A stretch of 64,000 nt of DNA from JALZUE01 sp051251725 (GTDB lineage Bacteria; Pseudomonadota; Gammaproteobacteria; Enterobacterales; Alteromonadaceae): the NCBI GenBank assembly GCA_051251725.1, contig JBPOFN010000013.1:1-64000 (forward strand). The letters are read 5' to 3'. The position numbers and the translations under genes are program-made. Positions 35,219 to 45,263 of this stretch are shown one piece after another (the first letter of the stretch is position 1; every line of letters begins with the position of its first letter). Under the pieces are notes generated by a model that was not told the DNA's origin, did not search any database, and saw only the letters and a list, made by a program, of their open reading frames with translations.

Positions 35219-36382
35219 ATGAAAGAAGTCTTGTTTAATGGCTACGATATGGTGTTGGTGTTAAGTATTTATCAATGTCTATTATTTGCCGTATTTCTGG
35301 TGTTATCTATTAAAGAAAAGAAATTAAGTAATCAGCTGCTCGCCATTTTTTTATTATCATACGCCGCAATTCCATTAGATAACTTAATAAATTTTGGTGA
35401 ATCATTTCGCGCTTATGCCATTACCTCCATGCCTGATGTTTTCTATATTTTTGGCATCGCTTATTGGATTGAAGCGCCTATTTTATTGTTATATGTGCAG
35501 TCTTTAATCTACCGAGATTTTACCTTTAAAAAACACCACTATTGTTTATTTATTCCGGCGCTTTTATATACCCTTTATCTTTTTGATGGTTGGTTTTTAT
35601 TACCGACCGAGGTCAAAGTTGCTGCCTTAGAAAGTTATGCCATTGAAGAAGATAACTTAACTGCCCGATTTATTAGCTTATTTCGTGAGTGTTTTCGGTT
35701 TATGTGTGGTGTTTTGTGCATACTTGAATTAAGACGCTACCAAAAGAAAATACGAGATGTATTTTCTAACATTGAAGATAAAGAATTTACTTGGCTAAAA
35801 ATATTAGTGATTGGATTTGTTTTTATTTACGCCGATGCTATTACCGTGCACTTATCTATTATTTTATCTTTTGAATTAAATGTTGGTATCGATCACGAAT
35901 TTTTTGGTTTAGCCTCGAACTTTATCAATTTATTTTTAATCAGCTACTTAATCTTTTACAACTTAAAATATTCCAGTGTTTTTACCGGTATTGAAACGGA
36001 TCATGACACGATCATAAATAAAGGTAACGACGAGCAAACCTTTTCTGATGAGGTCATTGCTAAAATAGAATGTTATATGAATGAGCAAAAGCCTTATTTA
36101 AATCACTTATTAAATATTGAGAATTTAGCCAGCCAATTAACCTTGTCACCGCGTAAGTTATCAACCATTATTAATCGATATTATCAGAAGAATTTCTTTG
36201 AATTTATTAATCGCTATCGCGTGGAAGAGGCTAAAAATTTATTAATTGAAGATCAGCATAAAAGCACCACTATGATCAATATCATGGATATGGCAGGCTT
36301 TAATAGTAAAGCGACCTTCAATGTTATTTTTAAAAAAATTGTTGGCGTAACCCCGACGCAATTTAGAAAAAATGCACGGTAG
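35219..36382 (+). CDS. Membrane-anchored AraC-family regulator
   Basis: A 387-aa protein with about seven predicted helices in residues 10-250 and an AraC/XylS DNA-binding domain at the end (about 285-385, with LASQLTLSPRKLSTIINRYY and IMDMAGFNSKATFNVIFKK). Such fusions sense a signal at or in the inner membrane and switch nearby genes. It is divergent from the GH9 gene and sits amid the polysaccharide genes, so it is a good candidate for controlling them. The ligand is unknown. Confidence 0.87.
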   Translation: MKEVLFNGYDMVLVLSIYQCLLFAVFLVLSIKEKKLSNQLLAIFLLSYAAIPLDNLINFGESFRAYAITSMPDVFYIFGIAYWIEAPILLLYVQSLIYRDFTFKKHHYCLFIPALLYTLYLFDGWFLLPTEVKVAALESYAIEEDNLTARFISLFRECFRFMCGVLCILELRRYQKKIRDVFSNIEDKEFTWLKILVIGFVFIYADAITVHLSIILSFELNVGIDHEFFGLASNFINLFLISYLIFYNLKYSSVFTGIETDHDTIINKGNDEQTFSDEVIAKIECYMNEQKPYLNHLLNIENLASQLTLSPRKLSTIINRYYQKNFFEFINRYRVEEAKNLLIEDQHKSTTMINIMDMAGFNSKATFNVIFKKIVGVTPTQFRKNAR

Positions 36383-36501
36383 TAGTCCACACGCGTTATC
36401 AATTCAGCTTCTTGTCTGTTACTGCCACAAAGGTTGTGCTGCCCTATTTATGGTTAAGCACTGCCCTATTGGCTAGTGCTTATTACCAGTACTTGGGCCC
36501 G

Positions 36502-36854
36502 CTATTTATTAATCAGTATTTCACCGCTGATTGAATCGTAATCAATCGTTAAACTAGGCTGAGTAATATAAGTATAAGTGCAACTATTATCACCATTGTA
36601 CGCTGCTTGAAAATCACTGGTTTTGTCATTTTCTCCCTGCGCATCTTGCGATTCCATCACTGCACGCCAAACATCTAAACAATGGGCAGGACGGACTATT
36701 TAAAGTTAAGCTTGTCCCCCGAGCATCAGCCGGATAACCATATTGATTAACACCTAAATCGCCACCGGCAACAGCCACAGGCAATGGAATAAAGTTTAGC
36801 ACGGCTTGATCATTACCGCGTCTTTGCCAAGCTAAATGTACTTGCTTAAGGGCG
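36502..36854 (-). pseudogene. Degraded pilin/pseudopilin-like gene fragment
   Basis: Reading leftward, one frame gives QVHLAWQRRGNDQAVLNFIP and on to NQYGYPADARGTSLTLN; after a shift near 36680-36690 another frame gives CLDVWRAVMESQDAQ and on to NNSCTYTYITQ-type sequence ending INK and a stop at 36502. This looks like the C-terminal part of an MSHA-like pilin or pseudopilin. The upstream end is lost behind an in-frame TGA. The rest of the 740-bp gap (36383-37122) holds nothing else that I recognise, apart from a small tandem repeat. Confidence 0.5.
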
Positions 36855-37053
36855 GGTCATATATAAAAATAATCGTTATAAAATAAACTCAAAGCTAAAT
36901 CATATAGATAACATCCAATGTTTCAACGCTTCGCTCAGCAAAGCAAATCTATTTTTGTAAAGTAACGGCTCAAATTTAGATAAGTAATGACGCGAAAAAT
37001 AATTACAAACGAATGATAGGAATAGCTTTCAGCCTATTTCCTCCGCACACATC

Positions 37054-37081
37054 GAGCTTTGAGCTTTGAGCTTTGAGCTTT
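37054..37081. repeat. Four tandem copies of a 7-bp unit
   Basis: GAGCTTT is repeated four times without change, downstream of the SGNH gene at 37123. No function is implied. Confidence 0.8.
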
Positions 37082-37122
37082 GTAACAGATTACCTCCCTT
37101 AACTTAATACGGCTCTTAATAC

Positions 37123-38121
37123 TTAATTCATCGCGGATAACAAAACCGTTATTTTTTTATTGATTTCAGTTTCTTTTAATTTTGCTTCGGTTAACGCTAA
37201 ACCGACTTTCATATTAGGCCTAGTATGACCAACAGCTGTTAACCAAGCATCTTTCATCAGTGCATGCTTTGCTGCCACTAACTGTAATACTACTTTGCCA
37301 TTTGGCATTGACGTCACCAGATCATCACCGGGTACAATATTGCCGCTAAACTCATAACCTAAAAACTGCAATACTTGCATCGCGATAATGCCATGGCCAT
37401 TAAGGTTTGGATGAATACCATCTTTCGCCAAATAAAAATCTGGTTTTGTTGCTCGCTGCGCGGTTAAGTATGTTTGCATTGGCCAATGACCATCAATTAC
37501 CTGCCAGCCACTTTTATTGCCTTGTGCTATTAACCAATCGCTATAAATATCTAAAACGCCAGCATAAGCTTTACCTTTTCGCTCGTCATAGATAGGCGGC
37601 GTGATATGAAAAATTGGAATATTTAAAGCAACGACTTGTTGATGAAATTTCACCATTCCTTGTTGATAAGCTTGAAAACGCTGTTCGTCAAAGGGTAAAA
37701 AAATGCCGTCGTTCATCCCATAATTAACAAACACATAATCAGGTTGAGTCTGTATTAATACCCTTTGAGAGCGTGTTGCAAAATCTGGACGAGGAAAACG
37801 CCCTTGTGCATGGTTTGGCTCAGACAGGCCAGAAACAGTTTCACTTGGTAGGCCAAGGTTAATAAATTCAATGGCAAGTTTAGGATGTTTTAAGCGAATA
37901 TAAGCTTCAATATAATTGATATAGCCGCCAGCATAGGTAATGCTGTCGCCAACAAATAAAACCCTTTTCACCTCTTTAGGAAAAAGACTCGTTTGGTTTT
38001 CTACTTGCTGAATATTTGTTTTGTGCGGGTTTTCTGTCTGATCTAAATTTACAACACCGCATGATGTTAACACTAGCGACAAACTAAAACTTAACAGCAA
38101 CAATAAAGTGCTTTTTTTCAT
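37123..38121 (-). CDS. SGNH/GDSL-hydrolase lipoprotein
   Basis: A 332-aa exported lipid-anchored esterase-like protein. The lipobox LTSC gives Cys21. Block I is GDSIT with Ser60, block III is YGMND, and DGIHPNLNGH supplies the Asp/His pair. The end (about 270-330) is a helical extension like that of the SGNH protein at 25937-27241, so the two are distant paralogues. It is followed leftward by the pilin-like remnant and preceded by a MITE-like element. Probably removes acyl groups from a polysaccharide; the substrate is unknown. Confidence 0.85.
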   Translation of the reverse strand: MKKSTLLLLLSFSLSLVLTSCGVVNLDQTENPHKTNIQQVENQTSLFPKEVKRVLFVGDSITYAGGYINYIEAYIRLKHPKLAIEFINLGLPSETVSGLSEPNHAQGRFPRPDFATRSQRVLIQTQPDYVFVNYGMNDGIFLPFDEQRFQAYQQGMVKFHQQVVALNIPIFHITPPIYDERKGKAYAGVLDIYSDWLIAQGNKSGWQVIDGHWPMQTYLTAQRATKPDFYLAKDGIHPNLNGHGIIAMQVLQFLGYEFSGNIVPGDDLVTSMPNGKVVLQLVAAKHALMKDAWLTAVGHTRPNMKVGLALTEAKLKETEINKKITVLLSAMN

Positions 38122-38146
38122 GATTAACTACTCGATAAAATATAAA

Positions 38147-38286
38147 TAACCTGAATTCGGTTTAAGCTATTTTACTCAATAATGCTATTTAAGCGTCTAA
38201 AATAAACTAGGTGAAACAAAATAAACACGTGAATTATTTACTATAAATCAACCTATTATAAAACCCATTAAACCGAGTTCAGGTTA
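38147..38286. mobile_element. MITE-like element A with TAACCTGA ends
   Basis: Nineteen-base inverted ends (38147-38165 and 38268-38286) match at 18 positions and begin TAACCTGAAYTCGG. The 140-bp element has no coding sequence and fills the gap between the SGNH gene and the frameshifted glycosidase-like gene. Its ends resemble those of element B at 44880-45077. Confidence 0.7.
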
Positions 38287-38290
38287 AATA

Positions 38291-40800
38291 TTAGCTTTTA
38301 ACTTTAATAACACGGTTTAATCCCTGCCAAGTTAAATTGAGATAATAGCTTCGGCCTTTAGGCAGCTCTTGTAACCATTCCCAGCGCATAGCGCCTTTAC
38401 CGCTAGCGTGATAATTATTGATAAAAACCCCGTCATGCTCAAAAACTTCCACCATAAAATTACCGTTATCTGGTGTTTCTATTTGTAAACGTTGATGGCG
38501 ATGCTCGCCGGTTAATGTCGGTTGATACGATATTTTCAATTGCGCTTTCGGATCATGGCTGGTCGGTAACAGAAACGGGGTTAAAAGCTTACGCGCCACA
38601 ATTTTTTGCTCGTATTTCACTTCTTGCTCTAATGCTAACCAGTCAAGTTTATTTACCCGCGCCAGCAGTTGCGGTTGATAGTTTTTCTCTGACACTTTGC
38701 GATATTGTTGCCAATAGCCAAGCGCTTTATTGATAGCCGTAGTCGCTTGGTTTTTATAAAGTGGTGTTTGCGCCAGTTTTTCATAAAATTCTAACGCAGT
38801 GGCGCTGCGAATTTTTTCTGCGTAATACAAACCTAAATAGCTAAAAGCGCGGATATCATCAAGCGTTCGTTGAAGTTCAGCTTGGCTTTTGGTGTTAGTT
38901 TGGGTTTTGATTTTAATCTCAACTGGATCAGCCGAAACTATTTTATTCGTTAAACTTAATGCCAGCTGTGCGTTTTCTTCCAATAAGTCAGCTAATTGTA
39001 ATGGCGTTGTGTGCTCAATTAATGACTGACCAGCTTTAAATGCTTGCACATATTCGCGCGCGTTTAACTGGCCTGATTGCGGCATTGAGCGTGCAACTTG
39101 AAAGTCATTAACGTAACGAAAGGTTTCTCGCGAAGAAGAGGTTTCTACTGCAAATTTTCGATCACCAGGTTGGAATTGATAACGATTAACCGCCGGCACT
39201 ATTTTTGATGCCGCCTGCCAAGCCAGATATAAGTTATTGTTATTAACTTGCGGAAATTTAAACTTAAGTTTCTTTTTGAAAAAATCAGTGGTTAAATCAA
39301 GGTTATAAGCAAGTCGGCCCCAAATCATAAACTTGTACCAATGTTTATCTATTTCCCAATAGTTGTCATCATCAAGCACTTTATCGGCGATAGTTTTAGC
39401 CCAAACATAACCGTCTGAGCCCATATGAATACCTTCTGTTACCGCCATTGGTAAGTTCTGATAAAACGCTTTTACATAGTCAGGATCGCCCCAACGATAG
39501 ACAAAAATATCGTCATTACGTAAATTCCACCACGTTTTAATTTCAGGGTTTTCACTTAACATTGGCAAAACTTTTTGTGCAATATGCGACGGCGCAGGTG
39601 AAGAATAAATACGCGCCATTAAATATTTAAAACTAAACGAAAAATGATCCGGTAATCACCCCAATATTTGGCAATGTCGGCATAACCCGAATACCAAAAA
39701 CGATGCATAAAATCTATTTGTCGTGTCGGATTGATTTTTTTAGCGTCTTGTAAACCCAAACCATAAGTTTGCCATAGCCATTTTTCACGTGACCAATTTT
39801 CAACCTCACCGTCACTTGGCATGCGTTCACCCGCTATAATACCGATACCTTTTAGATCAGTGTAAGTTAAAACCAGCTCTTTTACTGCTTCGCGAAAAAA
39901 CGCAATGGTATTAGGGTTATCAATATCATCATCAATGCCATAAGCGCCATTTATGCTATTGGTGTAAATTGACCATGTGACAAAATGCACATCAACGCCG
40001 CGGTGTTTGGCATAACGCATAACTGCTCGCCAAAAAGTTATTTTTTCAGTGATGGTCAGTGTTTTCACTTTACGAAGGTCGGTTAATACTAATGGCGAAA
40101 CACCGCCAGCTTCGCCCCAGACACCGACTTTTTTATCAAGTGCAGCATTAGAAACATAAACATCATCAAGCGCTAAGCCTGGGTATTTTGCTAACTTTAA
40201 CATCGAGGTAAACGGCTGAGGGTTCCATAACGTCAATTGGTTATATCGATGCTCGGCCATACGGTCTAAATACGCTTGCCAAAACGTGATATCCCAAACA
40301 GTAGCGATATTTTGCTGAGCTGAATCGCCAGTATCATCATAAGAAGGCGTTCTGGCATCTAGCGGAATATTAAATTTTAAACCGCGCTTTTTAATAAAAG
40401 GCGTTTGAGAAATATTTAATTTGGGAGAAAAGTGATCTGCGCTTTGGTTTTGGTTAAATTCAATTTGCTCTTTCAACTCCAACAAACCGTACATTAAGGC
40501 ACTTGAGTCGGCGCCAACTAAGCTAATATTGTGACCATTTGAACGCAGTTGAAAACTTTGCTCGGTGAGTTTTTCATCTAACGTTAAGCTGATATTCTTA
40601 ATAACCAGAGACTGTTTAGGTTGCTTAATCGCCTGTTTAACTTTAGTTAAAGCAAAGCTGATCAGCGGATCATCCTTATTCTCAGGCCAGCTAATATTTA
40701 CCGCATAGACACAAAAACTGAGATTAAATAAACATAAGCTCAATAATGCCAAGCACGGTTTAAATATCACTTTTTTCTTAAAATAGGCCATCGTTGCCAT
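38291..40800 (-). pseudogene. Frameshifted large glycosidase-like gene (GH20/GH67-like N-domain)
   Basis: Two reading frames, 39619-40800 (393 aa) and 38291-39619 (442 aa), are halves of one gene of about 835 aa. The front half breaks off after KYWGDY; adding one C in the CCGG at 39649-39652 restores DYPDHFSFSFKYLMARIYSS and joins the second half. The N-domain with ADSSALMYGLLELKEQI resembles the domain in front of GH20/GH67 barrels, and a TIM-barrel-like core follows (RGLKFNIPLDARTPSYDDTG, with candidate acid GIIAGERMPSDGEVENW). The substrate is unknown. It may be a real lesion or a sequence error. Confidence 0.72.
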
Positions 40801-40980
40801 AGCTGATCCTTTACTAAGTTGCGGGTGTTTCTAAGCGAGTAAAAATATTAAAACCGAACAGTCTGTCAATCTGAACGTTTTATTAAGATAGGATAACTAC
40901 GAATAAAAACATCTACATATAAAAACACGATTTTATTAACAAATAAAGTCTGAATTTCAGCCTTTGATATTAAGCCGACA

Positions 40981-41007
40981 AAAATGCCGAGCATTGCTCG
41001 GCATTTT
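40981..41007. terminator. Bidirectional terminator after the GH29 gene
   Basis: A 13-bp near-perfect palindrome (40981-40993 with 40995-41007, core GCCGAGCA/TGCTCGGC) flanked by A and T runs. Confidence 0.82.
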
Positions 41008-41096
41008 AATTCACACAATTATGCATTCGATTAGCTTAAAGGTTTATCGCTAATTTGAAGCTATAAGTTTGAATTGGCAATAACGCTAGCTAATGT

Positions 41097-42620
41097 TTAC
41101 TGGCTGATCTCAAAAACAAAGGCATGTTTACCAACTTTCGTTTTGGGTGCATTAATAACTAAAGCTTGGCTGTTTTGCTGCCAATTAAGCTTTTCATCAC
41201 TACCTAACAAGCGAATCGATGCAATATCAGCTTCGCCTTTTGCTAAAGCGCGGATCTGTATTGCTTCGGTTGGCCATGCTAAAACAGTGGCAAATAATTT
41301 ATTTCCTTTCGTAGTAAAACGAATATCTTTAGCGGTGTTATCTGCATTTTTATGTTCGCTTAAATGACCTTCAATAACTTCGGCAGGCCCTTCACCGTAT
41401 ATTTTCCACGGACGAGTACCATATATTGCGTCACCATTTATTGTTAACCACTCGCCCATGGCTAATAAACGTGTACGCACTTCAGCTGGGATCACACCTT
41501 GTGCTGTCGGGGTGATATTTAATAAAACGCCGCCATTTTTACTGACCACATCAATTAAAAAATCAATGAGACGATTGGTCGATTTATAATTTGGATTAAC
41601 GGTATGAGACCAAGAATCCCAGTCAATTGAATCATCTGTGAGCCAAGGGAATTCTTTCTTCTCACTCATTCTTGAACGCTCTAAATCTAACACTGCAGAC
41701 CCTTGCGCTAAATCATGAAACTTGTAGGTAACAACCACATCGCGATTTTGCTTAACACCGGCATTATAGTAATAACTTAAAAAGTCTAAGCGTGTTTTTT
41801 CTTGAATGATATCCATTTTATTGTCGAAATAAACCAGATCAGGCTGATATTTATCAACCACTTCGGTTATTTTAGCTAACCATTCATCATTAAATTTTTG
41901 ATCAGGTAATAAGTCACCTGCTTTTACCGGGTGTGCCATTTGAAAAGTGCCCTTAGGCACTTTGGGACCATAAAGGTCGGCATAATCAGGGTTTGATGCA
42001 TCTGTGTTTTCATCCCAAGTCGGATACCAAGCGTATTTCCATTGATGATGAAATGTGGCTATAAACTTCATATCTTGTGCGCGAATGGCTTTTGACATTT
42101 CACCCACAATATCGCGTTTAGGACCCATATCAGCAGCATTCCATTTAGTTACATCACTGTCCCACATCGCAAAACCATCGGCATGTTCAGTAACAGGCCC
42201 AGCAAATTTAGCGCCGGATTTTTTAAACAATTCAGCCCATTCATTTGGATCAAAATGCTCGGCTGTAAACATTGGAATAAAGTCTTTATAACCAAACTCA
42301 TTTAATGGCCCATAAGTTTTTTCATGATGCTGGCGAATAGGATGGCCTTCACGGTACATCCAAATTGAATACCATTCGGTTTTGTGTGCCGGCACCGAAT
42401 ACGGACCCCAATGAAAATAAATACCGAATTTAGCGTCTAAAAACCAGTCAGGGGTTTGATGCTGTTTGGTTGATTCCCATGTTGCTTGATAGGGCTGCTT
42501 TACTTCAACCTGAGGGGCAGCTTGTTTATTTAATGCGTCAGCGCTATGGGCTTGATTCGCATCAAAAGTACAACCGAATAAGGCAGAGGTGGTAACGGCA
42601 GATAAAATAAATTTAAACAT
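41097..42620 (-). CDS. GH29 alpha-L-fucosidase lipoprotein
   Basis: A 507-aa exported alpha-L-fucosidase. The lipobox FGC gives Cys17. The family GH29 features are clear: KFGIYFHWGPYSVPAHKTEW (64-83), HADGFAMWDS (146-155), then DLVYFDNKMD with the probable nucleophile Asp266. A C-terminal beta domain covers about 405-507. The partner acid/base is not conserved across the family and cannot be placed by eye. It should release L-fucose (or a related deoxysugar) from a polysaccharide, consistent with the mutarotase 2.6 kb upstream. It has its own terminator. Confidence 0.92.
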   Translation of the reverse strand: MFKFILSAVTTSALFGCTFDANQAHSADALNKQAAPQVEVKQPYQATWESTKQHQTPDWFLDAKFGIYFHWGPYSVPAHKTEWYSIWMYREGHPIRQHHEKTYGPLNEFGYKDFIPMFTAEHFDPNEWAELFKKSGAKFAGPVTEHADGFAMWDSDVTKWNAADMGPKRDIVGEMSKAIRAQDMKFIATFHHQWKYAWYPTWDENTDASNPDYADLYGPKVPKGTFQMAHPVKAGDLLPDQKFNDEWLAKITEVVDKYQPDLVYFDNKMDIIQEKTRLDFLSYYYNAGVKQNRDVVVTYKFHDLAQGSAVLDLERSRMSEKKEFPWLTDDSIDWDSWSHTVNPNYKSTNRLIDFLIDVVSKNGGVLLNITPTAQGVIPAEVRTRLLAMGEWLTINGDAIYGTRPWKIYGEGPAEVIEGHLSEHKNADNTAKDIRFTTKGNKLFATVLAWPTEAIQIRALAKGEADIASIRLLGSDEKLNWQQNSQALVINAPKTKVGKHAFVFEISQ

Positions 42621-42922
42621 TTTGTTTTACTTCTAGTTTTGAATTCAAGGCAATATTGACAAAACATGTACAATTCGTCAAAAGAGAAAGTTACAGAAAA
42701 ACAAATAAACAAACAAGCTTTTGTTATAAAAGGGTTTTAAAATATAAAATATTGGTGACGCCAAAAATTAATTTGTATAAAATTGATATTTGCGTTTAGT
42801 TTTAGGTCAATATTAATTTTGATAGCTTGGTTATTAATGACTTGGTTTTTAAATGAAATGCAAACTTCAATTTATCAATCATAGTTAATAAATTGAAGTT
42901 TAGTTGGAGCAAGCCCGATTAA
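42621..42922. other. Intergenic stretch with a 14-bp hairpin
   Basis: No gene found. A perfect 14-bp stem (42862-42875 with 42888-42901, core CTTCAATTTA) lies just downstream of the 640-aa lipoprotein gene and may end its transcript. The rest should hold the GH29 promoter; no clear promoter pair was seen. Confidence 0.5.
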
Positions 42923-44845
42923 TTAAGGTGTGGTAGTGTTTTGTGCTTGTTTCGCTTTTTCAACATATTCTTGATAAGCAGGTAACGCCACGGCCGCTAA
43001 GATGCCGACAACTGCCGCACTTTCATAACCACCGGCATAAAAAACATCGAAAAGACTTTGTTCAAAACTAATTTCAACCGCGATAAAAGGATCTGAAATA
43101 TCAATTTTCATTCCTAATGTACCTTTATCATTAAAGGCAAGTTCACTGGCTAATGGCAGTGTATAGATATCAAAACTTGCCTGACTGATATCAGCTAAAA
43201 CCTGCAAAACAGCAAGATAAACATGGTAAGAGCTGCGGCTTAAGTCATCAATTGACGTAGTATAAGCCAATAACGACCCCGAAAAATCTTGATGCTGCTG
43301 CTTAGCTAACCAAGTGTTAATATCAGTACGTTTGCTATTTGCTTGGCGTTCAAGCAATGGCTGTGGAATACTGCTACTGATCAAATAACCTTGCTCAAAA
43401 ATAAAGTAATAACGACTTTTAATATTGCTAAATAACTCACCAATTTCAGGTTTATCTTTAAAAGCTGCCGTTAATATTTCATTCATCATATCGCCCGTCA
43501 TGGTCAATTGATAAATGTTTTGCCCTTTTACGTTTCGGTTAGCTAATTCAACTACGCCCTTTTCAACCAGTTTATCGAAAAAGCTTAATAAGCCTTTTTC
43601 ATCGTTAACTTTAATGGCAAAAAAATCGCTGATTTCATCTGAGAAATAAAGCATTTCTGGGCCAGCTAACGTCATTAGGCCCTCGAGTGATTGTCCTAAT
43701 TCAGTCTTAACTTGTGTTTTAAAATCAATATATTCAGCGGGTAACTCGCCTTTCACCGAAATAAAGCCTTGTTCGAATTTCCCTAAATCTTTAGCTGTTG
43801 GCAAAGACAATACCGCTAGCTGAGCAATATCGCCAACCGCCGTCAACTTAATGTCATTGTTAATCGCCGGCAAGTATTGACGTAAACCGGCCATTGGCAT
43901 ATCAATCAAGGTTTTCAAGCGCGTTTTTTTATCGCTAACGCCATAACCTAAGGCAATACCGTTCATTTGATTTAAGCCTGCGGCTTGTAATTGTGCAACG
44001 GTTTCTTGCCCGATTAACGGTACAACAGCAGGTAACAACATTTTAGGGTTAAGCCAAACAAATAAACCTAAACCACTTTCATCAATTTTTTGCTCGGCGG
44101 CAAACATAGTATGGTCAGTGTTGACGACTAATGTCTGGCGGATGCGCTCAATAGCCGCAGTATCGATACCTAAACCTGCATTCAGTGAAAAACGTTTAGT
44201 TTTAGCATCAAAGTGATAATTAATCAGCATGTTCGGCGCTGACATAACGCCTTTACCTTGTTCATTGGTGGGCGTATTCAAAGCAACAAGATGCTCGCTT
44301 AATAGCGCTTGTTCAAAATTTGTTTTAAATTCAGCGCTATCCGCAAAATCTAAATAAGAAGCAAAACTTAATACCGGCATCATTTGACCCAATTCAGGTT
44401 GCAAAACAGCCATTTCAACTGGGCCATCTAAATGCGTTAACATAAATTTAGCTAAGCCACTTTCAAGCTTAAATTTAGTAAATAAATTTTGTTTAACGGC
44501 TACTTGCAACTGTTTAATTTGTGCAACAAAGCTCTCATTGCCTTGCGCATATTGAAAACCGTTATCCTGTGCATTAAACAAATACCAAAGTGAAGGCATA
44601 CGTGCATACCCTAACGCATTATTTGGCAATAAATCTCTTAACCAGGCTTTGTCGGTAATATTACTTAATGCCATATCTGGCACTGGCGCTTGCGTTACCG
44701 TTTTTGAATCCAGTTTTTGCTCTGAACATGCAACCAATACGCAAGCAAAAGTGACACTGGTTAATAGCAGTTTTTTGCGACTGGACTTTATTTTAGAGGC
44801 TGATTTTAATGTTAGTTTTGCTAAGGCTTGAAATATTGGGCTCAT
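42923..44845 (-). CDS. Large lipoprotein with a C-terminal pilin-like helix
   Basis: A 640-aa protein without an assigned function. The N-terminus has a long basic lead and a lipobox ending LVAC (Cys40). The body is an alternating alpha/beta protein resembling DUF3352-type proteins, without catalytic motifs that I can see. The last 35 residues read GGYESAAVVGILAAVALPAY followed by QEYVEKAKQAQ, very like the N-terminal helix of type IV pilins, but at the wrong end of the protein and without a prepilin cleavage site. It lies between the GH29 and mutarotase genes. Confidence 0.72.
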   Translation of the reverse strand: MSPIFQALAKLTLKSASKIKSSRKKLLLTSVTFACVLVACSEQKLDSKTVTQAPVPDMALSNITDKAWLRDLLPNNALGYARMPSLWYLFNAQDNGFQYAQGNESFVAQIKQLQVAVKQNLFTKFKLESGLAKFMLTHLDGPVEMAVLQPELGQMMPVLSFASYLDFADSAEFKTNFEQALLSEHLVALNTPTNEQGKGVMSAPNMLINYHFDAKTKRFSLNAGLGIDTAAIERIRQTLVVNTDHTMFAAEQKIDESGLGLFVWLNPKMLLPAVVPLIGQETVAQLQAAGLNQMNGIALGYGVSDKKTRLKTLIDMPMAGLRQYLPAINNDIKLTAVGDIAQLAVLSLPTAKDLGKFEQGFISVKGELPAEYIDFKTQVKTELGQSLEGLMTLAGPEMLYFSDEISDFFAIKVNDEKGLLSFFDKLVEKGVVELANRNVKGQNIYQLTMTGDMMNEILTAAFKDKPEIGELFSNIKSRYYFIFEQGYLISSSIPQPLLERQANSKRTDINTWLAKQQHQDFSGSLLAYTTSIDDLSRSSYHVYLAVLQVLADISQASFDIYTLPLASELAFNDKGTLGMKIDISDPFIAVEISFEQSLFDVFYAGGYESAAVVGILAAVALPAYQEYVEKAKQAQNTTTP

Positions 44846-44879
44846 AGAATATCCATTTTCGTTTATTATTATTACTTTA

Positions 44880-45077
44880 TAACCTGAACTCTGGATAAAA
44901 AATTAGCTAACAATATGAAATACATATACTTTTGATATTTCACCTATTCTAGATAGATGTTTTTTCTTAGTACAAGGCAAATTTGAGCGTTAATAGCGAG
45001 TCTATTGCAATCAAATTTAACGCTGTAATAAGGAAAAACAGTCGCTAGAAAGCAAGTTATTATCCCGAGTTCAGGTT
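44880..45077. mobile_element. MITE-like element B with TAACCTGA ends
   Basis: The ends (44880-44898 and about 45060-45077, TAACCTGAACTC-GGATAA) are inverted repeats. The interior has a second, imperfect inverted pair (about 44947-44990 with 45009-45055, both containing TCTAG, GTTTTTCCTTA-like and AAATTTGA-like words). The 198-bp element lies between the pilin-helix lipoprotein gene and the mutarotase gene and encodes nothing. Confidence 0.68.
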
Positions 45078-45205
45078 TTATAGTAAAGCTCATTCATCTC
45101 TTTCAGTAAGTGCCTAAAGGTGACAAATAATGTTTAAGATTTAGCCAAACATATTAAGCAGATATGGTCGAAATGAACAGTTGAAAATGATCTTAATGAT
45201 AAAAA

Positions 45206-45240
45206 TAAAGCGCGTATTTACAATTAAAATAAGCGCTTTA
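45206..45240 (-). terminator. Terminator after the mutarotase gene
   Basis: An 8-bp stem (TAAAGCGC, 45206-45213, with GCGCTTTA, 45233-45240) is followed by a T run on the minus strand. Confidence 0.72.
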
Positions 45241-45263
45241 TCAATAGTCGGTAATTTTACCCG

